64,000 nucleotides of DNA from Maribacter algicola (GTDB lineage Bacteria; Bacteroidota; Bacteroidia; Flavobacteriales; Flavobacteriaceae), in assembly GCF_003933245.1 (NCBI RefSeq), contig NZ_QUSX01000001.1:1798001-1862000 (forward strand), given 5' to 3'. Every line of letters starts with the position of its first letter. Positions within the stretch are counted from its first letter, which is position 1. Below are positions 44,245 to 51,686 of this stretch, piece after piece. A program made the position numbers and the translations under genes. Below the pieces are notes generated by a model, which searched no databases, had not been told where the DNA came from, and saw only the letters and a program-made list of their open reading frames with translations.

Positions 44245-45005
44245 ATCTTAATTTTTGTAAAGTTCGATGAGCCTTCAATCGCATCCAAAATAAAATTATC
44301 CTTGAGACCGTTCACGATCCAAGTTTCAATGTGGGCTTTTTTCGCGATTTTAGCCGCTTGCAGCTTGGATTCCATGCCTCCCGTACCATGTGAGGATTTT
44401 TCCGCACTGATTTCCTTTTCCAGTTCGTCTATTTCATGGACTTCCAAAATGGTACTTGGAAGAGGATCATTGATGGTTTCCTTGACATAAATACCATCTG
44501 TATTGGTAGCTATGATGAGCAAATCTACTTTTAGAAGACTTGCGGTCAATGCGGCCAATTTATCATTGTCCCCAAATTTAATTTCGTCGGTCGCCACGGT
44601 ATCGTTCTCGTTGATAATGGGAATAAAATTATTTTCCACCAAAACATTGATGGTGTTTCTTATGTTTTCTTTGGATTCAGGTTTTTCAAAGTCGGAATAA
44701 GAAAGTAAACATTGGGAGGTAAAAAGTCCCAACTCCCTAAAATTTTCTTGGAAAATCCGCATGAGGTGGGGCTGCCCAATAGCGGCCAAGGCCTGCTTAA
44801 CGGTAATTTCCTGCCCATTATGCTCCAATTTCACGAATTGCTTGGCGGCCGCAATAGCACCTGAACTAACCAAAATAAATTCATAGTCATTCTTTAGCTT
44901 TGCAATTTGCCGGGCTATATCCTCGATCTTACCTCTGGAAATTTGGTCGGTTTCCTTGGTAAGGGTGTTGGATCCTATTTTTAGCAATATTCTTTTTTTG
45001 GACAT
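44241..45005 (-). CDS. proB: Glutamate 5-kinase, short form without PUA domain
   Basis: The 254-residue amino acid kinase has LLKIGSNTLTKE at the start, LVSSGAIAAAKQ, the IINENDTVATDEI segment and NTDGIYV plus GTGGMESKLQAAKIA, all typical of ProB. The usual C-terminal PUA domain (about 100 residues in E. coli) is absent. It makes gamma-glutamyl phosphate for proline. It follows proA by 247 bases, a gap with a heptanucleotide repeat, and overlaps argF' by 4 bases. Confidence 0.94.
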   Translation of the reverse strand: MSKKRILLKIGSNTLTKETDQISRGKIEDIARQIAKLKNDYEFILVSSGAIAAAKQFVKLEHNGQEITVKQALAAIGQPHLMRIFQENFRELGLFTSQCLLSYSDFEKPESKENIRNTINVLVENNFIPIINENDTVATDEIKFGDNDKLAALTASLLKVDLLIIATNTDGIYVKETINDPLPSTILEVHEIDELEKEISAEKSSHGTGGMESKLQAAKIAKKAHIETWIVNGLKDNFILDAIEGSSNFTKIKI

Positions 45006-45213
45006 TTTTTATTCGCTATTCGTCGTTCGCGAGACGCTTACCGCTGTTCACTGTTGGTTTTTCCTAGGGGATGATCTCTTTTTTCTAATTATTTCTAATT
45101 TCACGTTAGTTGTTTTATGCTTCTACATTTTCCTTTCTGAATGCGACATTGGATTCCATTGATTCCATATATAGGTCTCGACAGCGCTCGACCTGACAGA
45201 TTAATTTTTTTTA
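45006..45213. other. Low-complexity proA-proB gap (non-repeat part)
   Basis: This stretch has TTCG/GTTC-rich sequence near 45012-45062 (ATTCGCTATTCGTCGTTCGC), like that in two other gaps of the operon, then an AT-rich segment. I see no gene, promoter box or terminator in it. Confidence 0.4.
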
Positions 45214-45252
45214 CCATCAACCATCAACCATCAACCATCAACCATCAACCAT
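45214..45252 (-). repeat. (CCATCAA)5.6 tandem repeat abutting the proA stop codon
   Basis: Five perfect copies of CCATCAA plus a partial CCAT run from 45214 to 45252 and end exactly at the proA stop codon (45253-45255). On the transcribed strand it reads as repeats of TTGATGG. Length 7 is not a multiple of three but the array is outside genes, so it would not cause frameshifts. Confidence 0.9.
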
Positions 45253-46449
45253 TTACCTTACCTGCCCATTACCTTTCACATACCACTTGTTGGTTACCAA
45301 ATGTTGAAGCCCTATGGGTCCTCTTTGATGTAATTTATCCGTACTAATGGCCAACTCCCCGCCAAGACCAAATTCACCCCCGTCCGTAAAACGGGAGGAA
45401 GCATTGTGATATACGGCCGCCGAATCCACGGACGTCATGAACGTTTCCGCTTTTTCCTCATTGTTCGTGACAATCACTGCAGAATGTCCACCTCCGTAGG
45501 TGTTGATGGTGTGTACCGCTTCTTCCAAATCTGGAACTTGGCCTATTAATATCTTATAATCCAAAAATTCCTCGTACCAAACTTGGGCATCGGGCATTAC
45601 GGATGTTCCTTCCAAGCCTTCCAGCTTTGCGTCTGTCAGAATCTCGACCTTATGCTTTTTCAAGGATTGTATCAGATGTTGCAAAAACTCCTGTTTTCTA
45701 TGTAAATCCCTTGAAATAAGAACTTTGTCCAAGGCATTGCATGCCGAAATCTTCGAGGTTTTCCCATTGATGATAATGTCGAGGGCCATCTGTAAATCGG
45801 CATCGGTATCCACATATACAAAATTGTTGCCCCTACCACTTACAATGACCGGGCAGCGGGCATGTTTCTTTACAAAGGCAATCAGTTTTTCCCCGCCCCT
45901 AGGGACTATCAAATCCAATTTCTGGGTCGGATTTTCCAAAAAGGCCTGTGTCTGAGTACGGTCGAACTCCAAATAGGTTACCCAATCCTTAGGACAATCA
46001 TGTTCCTCTAGGGCTTTGTGCCAAAGGTTTACCAAGAAAAGGTTGCTGTTCAAGGATTCCTTACCACCTTTTAATAAAATTTTGTTTCCCGATTTAAAAG
46101 CGATTCCCGCCGCTTCAATGGTAACATCTGGTCTGGATTCATAGATAATCAAGATGGTTCCAAAAGGAGCCGTTTTGTTACTGACCTTTATACCGTTTTC
46201 ATGGGAAAAGGCAAAACGTTCGATGCCCAACGGGTCCGGTTCCTTAGCTAATTTTTCCAAGGAGGAAATCATCCCATTAACCTTGACGTCATCCACTTTT
46301 AATCGGTCGCCCATGGCCAGATCTGCCCCATTGTAATTATCCATATCCAATTTGTTGGCGGAGAGCAAGGCCGTTTTTTCAACAGAAATCAATCGTGCCA
46401 TGGTCGTAAGCACGGCGTTTCTGGTCGTTATGTCCAACTGTTTGTTCAC
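45253..46449 (-). CDS. proA: Gamma-glutamyl phosphate reductase
   Basis: The 398-residue protein is an aldehyde dehydrogenase-superfamily reductase: ITIEAAG-like VTIEAAGIAFKSGNKILLKG, IVPRGGEKLI, the catalytic Cys in KISACNALDKVLIS and FGLGGELAISTDKLHQRGP near the C-terminus. It reduces gamma-glutamyl phosphate to glutamate semialdehyde with NADPH. It starts at GTG (46449), overlapping the argD stop (GTGA). A heptanucleotide repeat lies directly after its stop. Confidence 0.95.
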   Translation of the reverse strand: MNKQLDITTRNAVLTTMARLISVEKTALLSANKLDMDNYNGADLAMGDRLKVDDVKVNGMISSLEKLAKEPDPLGIERFAFSHENGIKVSNKTAPFGTILIIYESRPDVTIEAAGIAFKSGNKILLKGGKESLNSNLFLVNLWHKALEEHDCPKDWVTYLEFDRTQTQAFLENPTQKLDLIVPRGGEKLIAFVKKHARCPVIVSGRGNNFVYVDTDADLQMALDIIINGKTSKISACNALDKVLISRDLHRKQEFLQHLIQSLKKHKVEILTDAKLEGLEGTSVMPDAQVWYEEFLDYKILIGQVPDLEEAVHTINTYGGGHSAVIVTNNEEKAETFMTSVDSAAVYHNASSRFTDGGEFGLGGELAISTDKLHQRGPIGLQHLVTNKWYVKGNGQVR

Positions 46450-47573
46450 TTCAATGCGGTTTTTAAGGCCTCAAAAAATGTATCGATATCCTTTTCTGTG
46501 ATGTTTAGTGCGGGAAGAACCCGAAGCACATATTTGTCCTTGGCACCACCCGTAAATAAGTGGTGGTCGTAAATCAATTTTTTTCGCAAGGGACCCACTT
46601 CAAAACCAAATTGCAGCCCTAGCATCAAACCTTTGCCTTTCACCCTCTTCACTTGGGGTATTTCGGTAGCCTTTTTTGTAAAGTAACTACCTAGTTTGGC
46701 CGCATTTTCCACCAATTTCTCTTCCTCGATTACCTCCAAAACGGCCAAGGCAGCGGCACAGGCCAAATGATTGCCCCCAAAAGTGGTACCCAACATCCCA
46801 TGACTTGCCTTAATACTTTCATGCAAAAGTATTCCGCCCACCGGAAATCCATTCCCCATACCCTTGGCGATGCTGATAATATCCGGTTGTATTCCATGAT
46901 GCTGAAAACCAAAGAATTTTCCACTTCTGCCGTAACCTGATTGTACTTCGTCAGCTATAAGCACCACCTCATGTTCCTTACACAGGGAGGCGATATTCTG
47001 ATAGAATGGTGTGGAAGGCTCGTCCAGGCCGCCTACACCTTGAATGGCTTCAATGATAACGGCACACACATCGCCCTTACTCAGCTCCTTTTGCAGGCCG
47101 TCCAAATCATCCAGTGCCAAAAAGGTAACTTGTTGCTGCTTGTTTATAGGTGCGTTGATGGAAGCATTGTCCGTTGCGGCTACCGCGGCGGAAGTCCTGC
47201 CGTGAAAACTATTTTTAAAGGCGACGATCCGGGATTTTCCCGAAATAAAGGAAGCCATCTTTAGGGCATTTTCATTGGCCTCTGCGCCCGAATTACAGAG
47301 GAAAAGATTGTAATTTTCACAACCGGAAAGTTTCCCCAATTTTTCGGCCAGTTCTTCCTGAATGGGATTTTGAACGGCATTGCTGTAAAACCCAATTTTG
47401 TCCAATTGGTCCTTTATCCTTTTTACATAGTGCGGATGTGAGTGCCCTATGGAAATCACTGCATGACCACCGTAAAAATCCAAATATTCATGTCCTTTAT
47501 CATCGGTAACCACGATTCCCTTGGCGGAAACGGGAGTTACATCGTATAATGGGTAAACGTCGAATAGTTTCAT
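46446..47573 (-). CDS. argD: Acylornithine aminotransferase
   Basis: ATG at 47573 gives about 375 residues starting MKLFDVYPLYDVTPVSAKG; an in-frame upstream start at 47639 would add a low-complexity tail with no homology to the family and is rejected. PLP-enzyme segments: NSGAEANENALKMA, SFHGRT, LIADEVQSGYGRSGKFF and the Schiff-base Lys in SIAKGMGNGFPVGG. It transaminates N-acylglutamate semialdehyde to N-acylornithine. It may also serve other omega-aminotransferase roles. It overlaps proA by 4 bases. Confidence 0.94.
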   Translation of the reverse strand: MKLFDVYPLYDVTPVSAKGIVVTDDKGHEYLDFYGGHAVISIGHSHPHYVKRIKDQLDKIGFYSNAVQNPIQEELAEKLGKLSGCENYNLFLCNSGAEANENALKMASFISGKSRIVAFKNSFHGRTSAAVAATDNASINAPINKQQQVTFLALDDLDGLQKELSKGDVCAVIIEAIQGVGGLDEPSTPFYQNIASLCKEHEVVLIADEVQSGYGRSGKFFGFQHHGIQPDIISIAKGMGNGFPVGGILLHESIKASHGMLGTTFGGNHLACAAALAVLEVIEEEKLVENAAKLGSYFTKKATEIPQVKRVKGKGLMLGLQFGFEVGPLRKKLIYDHHLFTGGAKDKYVLRVLPALNITEKDIDTFFEALKTALK

Positions 47574-47715
47574 ATAATAGTTGTTCGTTGCTGGTTGTTG
47601 GTTTTTGGTTGTTCTTTCTTGGAACAAGTTCAAGTTCAAATGTCAAGAGTAGTTTCTTACGTTCTATTTGAATCTTTCACTAATTCGCTAACTTACCAGT
47701 TCACTATTTCACTTT
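47574..47715 (-). repeat. Low-complexity proC-argD gap
   Basis: The gap has a GTT-rich imperfect repeat (47580-47620, units like GTTGTTCGTTG and GGTTGTTGG), a CAAGTTCAAGTTCAAA element at 47625-47640 and, just after the proC stop, degenerate TAGTGA units on the minus strand (47670-47712). These are the same three motif families seen in other gaps of the operon. No gene is visible. Confidence 0.6.
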
Positions 47716-48510
47716 TTATCGTTTCTTAAACTCGGTTATTTTATCATAGGAGGCCACGATACCCTGGATCAAGGATGAACTTAAGCCTTGGTGTTCCATT
47801 TCGTTCAGTCCTTGTATGGTACACCCCATGGGGGTGGTAACCCTGTCTATTTCTTCTTCCGGATGGTTGCCACTTTCTATCAAGAGTTTTGCGGCTCCGT
47901 TGCAGGTGTGCATGGCCAATTCCTGGGCTTCTTTCGCGTCAAAACCCAATTGAATGGCACCTTGGGTAGTGGCACGGATCAGACGCATCCAGAAGGCGAT
48001 TCCACTGGCACAGATTACCGTGGCCGCCTGCATTTGGGATTCCGGTATTTCCATGGAATGGCCCATCCTATTGAAAATAGCTTTGGCCAAATCGATCCGT
48101 TTTTTTCCTTTTTCATTGCTGCAGATGCAGGTCATGGATTCCCCTACTGAAATGGCCGTATTGGGCATACTTCGTATAATATAACGGTCTGTTCCAATTA
48201 CTTCCTCGATCCTTTTCAACTCAAAACCTGTGATGGTGGAGATAATGACATGATTGTCCGTGAAGAGGTCTTTCACACTTTCCAGAATACTTGCAAAATG
48301 CCCTGGCTGTACCGCAAAAATCAGGATATCGCATTTGGCCACCGCTTCCCTATTGTCAGCCGTGACAGTGACATTGCCATATTTCTCATATTCAGAAATG
48401 GACCTTACATTACGTTTGGTCAGGTACATGCTCGTGGCACCGTTACTGTTCAAAATGCCTTTGGCTATGGAAAGGCCCAGATTACCTGCTCCTATGATCG
48501 CTATTTTCAT
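47716..48510 (-). CDS. proC: Pyrroline-5-carboxylate reductase
   Basis: The 264-residue protein has the Rossmann motif IGAGNLGLSIAKGIL, the FAVQPGH segment, STITGFELKRIEEVIG, RSMPNTAISVGESMT and the C-terminal VTTPMGCTIQGLNEMEHQG, all ProC hallmarks. It reduces pyrroline-5-carboxylate to proline. Its location between argC and argD is unusual for proline genes generally, but with proA and proB in the same operon it completes the proline pathway here. Confidence 0.95.
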   Translation of the reverse strand: MKIAIIGAGNLGLSIAKGILNSNGATSMYLTKRNVRSISEYEKYGNVTVTADNREAVAKCDILIFAVQPGHFASILESVKDLFTDNHVIISTITGFELKRIEEVIGTDRYIIRSMPNTAISVGESMTCICSNEKGKKRIDLAKAIFNRMGHSMEIPESQMQAATVICASGIAFWMRLIRATTQGAIQLGFDAKEAQELAMHTCNGAAKLLIESGNHPEEEIDRVTTPMGCTIQGLNEMEHQGLSSSLIQGIVASYDKITEFKKR

Positions 48511-48519
48511 TTCCCTTTT

Positions 48520-48565
48520 TCGTTATCCGTTGTTCGTTGTTCGTTTTTCGTTGTTGGTTGATGAT
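48520..48565 (-). repeat. TTCGTTG-rich imperfect repeat upstream of proC
   Basis: Imperfect units of TTCGTTG (for example CCGTTGTTCGTTGTTCG) fill the start of the argC-proC gap, close to the proC start. The sequence resembles the repeat in the proC-argD gap near 47580-47620. Confidence 0.55.
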
Positions 48566-48592
48566 GGTGCTCTGGAAACTTTCGGTTTTATG

Positions 48593-48632
48593 CACTATTC
48601 CACTATTCCACTATTCCACTATCTCACTATCC
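48593..48632 (-). repeat. (CACTATTC)5 tandem repeat abutting the argC stop codon
   Basis: Five octamers run from 48593 to 48632: three perfect CACTATTC, then CACTATCT and CACTATCC, ending immediately at the argC stop codon (48633-48635). On the transcribed strand the unit contains ATAGTG, similar to the degenerate TAGTGA units after the proC stop. Confidence 0.88.
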
Positions 48633-49607
48633 TTAAAACACCCCTGCCTTCAAATTTAACCCCAGGTTTTCTTCCAAACCTAAAATTAAATTCATGTTTT
48701 GTACCGCTTGCCCAGACGCGCCTTTCAATAAATTGTCGATGGCCGAAGTTATCAAAAGCGTATCATTATGTTTATGCAAGTGGATATGGCAATGGTTGGT
48801 ATTCACCACCTGTTTTAGACTAATAGGTTCTTCCGATACATGCGTAAAAAGGGCATCGGTATAATAGTCTTTAAAAAGCTCCTTGGCATCTTCCAATGAA
48901 CCTGAAAAATCCGTGTAAGCTGTAGCGAAAATGCCCCGTGTAAAATTTCCCCGGTTTGGTAGAAAAAACAACTCGCCAATAGGTTGCTGAAAAGAACGTA
49001 GGCTTTCGTTGATTTCCCCTAAATGCTGGTGTGTAAAGGGCTTGTACCAGCTTACATTGTTGTTTCGCCAGCTAAAATGTGAAGTATCCGACGGACTTAC
49101 ACCCGCACCCGTGCTTCCCGTGACCGCGTTTACATGGATCTTGTCCGATAACTCACCGGCCTTTGCCAAGGGCAAAAGCGCCAGTTGAATCGCCGTGGCA
49201 AAACATCCGGGATTGGCGATGTATTGGGCATATTCAATATCGGAAGTATTCAATTCTGGCAAACCGTAAACAAATTGTTTTCCGTTAAAATTGGCATCGG
49301 CCTGTAACCGAAAATCGTTGCTCAAATCGATGATTATCGTCTTTTCGGAAAAGGTGTTGTCCAATAAAAATTGGGAGGAATTTCCATGTCCCAGGCACAG
49401 GAAGACAACATCCACTTCCAGATTCACGGTTCCGGTAAATTGCATATCGGTCAGCCCTAAAAGGTCGGGATGCGCAGTATCCAAACCCTTACCGGCCCTG
49501 GTAGTGGAATAGACAAAATCGATTTCCACTGCAGGGTGATTCAATAATATACGTATGAGTTCCCCCCCAGTATATCCCGAACCTCCTATGATGCCCGCTT
49601 TAATCAT
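48633..49607 (-). CDS. argC: N-acyl-gamma-glutamyl-phosphate reductase
   Basis: The 324-residue protein starts with GGSGYTGGELIRIL (NADP-binding), has the catalytic Cys in YIANPGCFATAIQL, SGAGVSPS-like GSTGAGVSPSDTSHF, and HQHLGEINESL. It reduces the acylated gamma-glutamyl phosphate to the semialdehyde. Its start overlaps the argG stop region by 8 bases. The octanucleotide repeat begins right after its stop. Confidence 0.95.
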   Translation of the reverse strand: MIKAGIIGGSGYTGGELIRILLNHPAVEIDFVYSTTRAGKGLDTAHPDLLGLTDMQFTGTVNLEVDVVFLCLGHGNSSQFLLDNTFSEKTIIIDLSNDFRLQADANFNGKQFVYGLPELNTSDIEYAQYIANPGCFATAIQLALLPLAKAGELSDKIHVNAVTGSTGAGVSPSDTSHFSWRNNNVSWYKPFTHQHLGEINESLRSFQQPIGELFFLPNRGNFTRGIFATAYTDFSGSLEDAKELFKDYYTDALFTHVSEEPISLKQVVNTNHCHIHLHKHNDTLLITSAIDNLLKGASGQAVQNMNLILGLEENLGLNLKAGVF

Positions 49608-50787
49608 TGCCTTGATTTACGTGGTTGTATATTTTTCCTGCGTTGGACTGAATTTTAATAAAGCCTTTGGCTTCCTCAGCCGTCCAACCTTTGTTCATTT
49701 CGCCATAACTACCAAAGGACGCATTCATAAGATCATGCGGGGATGAGATACCGTTCAATCGAAACTGGAAGGGATATAGACTCACGAACACATCGCCAGA
49801 AACTGTTTTTTGGGTATCGGTCAAAAAGGCTTCAATATTACGCATAACGGCATCCAAATATTGCCCTTCGTGCAAAAGCATGCCGTAGAAATTTCCTTGT
49901 TGTTCTTTTTGAAACTGTTGCCATTTGGTCAAGGTATGTTTTTCCAAAAGGTGATGTGCCTTAAGAATGATCAAAGCGGCAGCTGCCTCAAAACCTACCC
50001 TTCCCTTAATTCCAATGATGGTATCCCCAACGTGGATATCCCTCCCAATGGCGTATTTGGATGCCATGGCCTCCAATTTTTCGATGTTTTTCACGGGGGT
50101 ATCCGCAACTCCGTTAATGGCAACCAGTTCCCCTTGTTTAAAAGTCAGTTTAACATCGGTTGGCGTTTTTTCCTCCAACTGGCTTGGATAGGCACTATCC
50201 GGCAGGGCTTTATCGGATGTCAAGGTCTCCTCTCCTCCTACGGAAGTTCCCCAGAGGCCTCTATTGATACTGTACTTTGCCTTTTCCCACGGGTAATCCA
50301 CCCCGTTTTCCTCTAAGTATTTGATCTCGACTTCCCTTGCCAGTTTATTGTCTCGGATAGGGGTAATGATTTCTATTTCCGGAGCAATGATCTGGAAAAT
50401 CATATCAAAACGCACTTGGTCGTTGCCTGCACCCGTACTGCCATGGGCGATGTATTTGGCCCCTATTTTCTTGGCATGGTTGACTATTTCAATGGCCTGT
50501 ACGATCCGCTCCGCACTTACGGAAAGGGGGTAGGTGTTGTTCTTGAGTACATTTCCAAAAATGAGGTACTTTACTACCTTGTCGTAAAAGGTCTGCACGG
50601 CATCGATAGATGTATAGGAACTAGCTCCCAATTGCAACGCCTTTTCTTCTATGGTTTTAATCTCTTCAGGAGAAAAGCCACCGGTATTTACACTTACGGC
50701 ATGTACTTCAAATCCTTTATCCTTTGATAAATATTTTGCGCAATAAGAGGTATCCAATCCTCCGCTATAGGCTAATACTAATTTCAT
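49600..50787 (-). CDS. argG: Argininosuccinate synthase
   Basis: The 395-residue protein has the N-type ATP pyrophosphatase loop LAYSGGLDTSYCAKYL, the GSTGAGNDQVRFD citrulline/ATP segment, PIRDNKLAREVEIKYL and WGTSVGGEETL. It ligates citrulline and aspartate. It is the second gene of the operon, 39 bases after the GNAT gene and overlapping argC by 8 bases. Confidence 0.95.
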   Translation of the reverse strand: MKLVLAYSGGLDTSYCAKYLSKDKGFEVHAVSVNTGGFSPEEIKTIEEKALQLGASSYTSIDAVQTFYDKVVKYLIFGNVLKNNTYPLSVSAERIVQAIEIVNHAKKIGAKYIAHGSTGAGNDQVRFDMIFQIIAPEIEIITPIRDNKLAREVEIKYLEENGVDYPWEKAKYSINRGLWGTSVGGEETLTSDKALPDSAYPSQLEEKTPTDVKLTFKQGELVAINGVADTPVKNIEKLEAMASKYAIGRDIHVGDTIIGIKGRVGFEAAAALIILKAHHLLEKHTLTKWQQFQKEQQGNFYGMLLHEGQYLDAVMRNIEAFLTDTQKTVSGDVFVSLYPFQFRLNGISSPHDLMNASFGSYGEMNKGWTAEEAKGFIKIQSNAGKIYNHVNQGND

Positions 50788-50826
50788 TTTTATTTACTTA
50801 TTCCCCAGTTATTAGGGATGGTTTGA

Positions 50827-51447
50827 TTACTTTTTTTCTTTATTAAAAAATAGGGCTTCCTTGATGCTTTTGAGCCTTTTAAAGGCTTTGCTACTTATCT
50901 CCTTCCGATTCTTATCCTTTTCCTTTTGCTCAGGGTCGTACAACATACCTGTACATAGGCACATTTTACGTTCGGTACGTGTGAGGATATCAAAGTTTTT
51001 GCAGGTTTGGCAGCCCTTCCAAAATTCAGGGTCGTCCGTAAGTTCGGAAAAGGTTACCGGTTGGTATCCAAGATCATAATTAATTTTCATTACTGCCAAC
51101 CCCGTGGTAATCCCAAAAATCTTGGCATTGGGGAATTTCTCTCTACTGAGTTCAAAAATCCTACCCTTTATGGCTTTTGCGAGTCCTTGGCCCCGGTAAT
51201 CGGGATGTACGATGAGTCCGGAATTGGCCACAAATTTCTCATGCCCCCATACTTCGATATAGCAAAATCCAGCAAATTTCTCCCCGTCCAAGGCGATGAT
51301 GGCATTACCGTTGGATAGCTTTTTCTGGATGTATTCAGGAGTGCGCTTTGCAATACCTGTTCCCCGCACTTTGGCTGATTCCGCTATGGTATCGCAAATG
51401 ATCTGTGCGTATTTAAAGTGTGATTCGTTAGCAACAACTAGCTTCAT
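50827..51447 (-). CDS. GNAT family N-acyltransferase heading the arginine operon, with C-terminal Cys cluster
   Basis: The 206-residue protein has a GNAT core with the acyl-CoA motif HPDYRGQGLAKAIKGR (81-96) after GLIV, then a C-terminal extension with four cysteines in two pairs, GCQTCKNF (C146, C149) and KMCLCTGM (C163, C165), a plausible zinc or cluster site, and a basic tail. It is the first gene of the operon. The acylated arginine pathway encoded downstream needs an N-acylglutamate synthase and none of the other eleven genes provides it, so this protein is the natural candidate; that assignment is inference from position and family. Confidence 0.85.
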   Translation of the reverse strand: MKLVVANESHFKYAQIICDTIAESAKVRGTGIAKRTPEYIQKKLSNGNAIIALDGEKFAGFCYIEVWGHEKFVANSGLIVHPDYRGQGLAKAIKGRIFELSREKFPNAKIFGITTGLAVMKINYDLGYQPVTFSELTDDPEFWKGCQTCKNFDILTRTERKMCLCTGMLYDPEQKEKDKNRKEISSKAFKRLKSIKEALFFNKEKK

Positions 51448-51686
51448 TGCTATAAATTAAGATTAAAAAAGAAATAAAAATAAGATTTTGCTCGTGCGGA
51501 AATGGACTCACCTAATTCCATTAAAAGTTTATAACCCTTACGGGCGTCTACGGCGAGATACGAACGGACTGATTGGAGTACTGATACTCTTGGAAATCGA
51601 AATGTAATGGTTCTCGTTCATTATGAAAGTAAAAGTACAAATTAAATCCAACCTATCTAAACGAGGAAGGAATTTTTACAAAATGG

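Noticed and set aside
47574..47639. Upstream extension of argD
   Set aside because: The extra residues come from a low-complexity repeat (Asn/Gln/Thr-rich). Family members begin at the MKLFDVYPLYD start.
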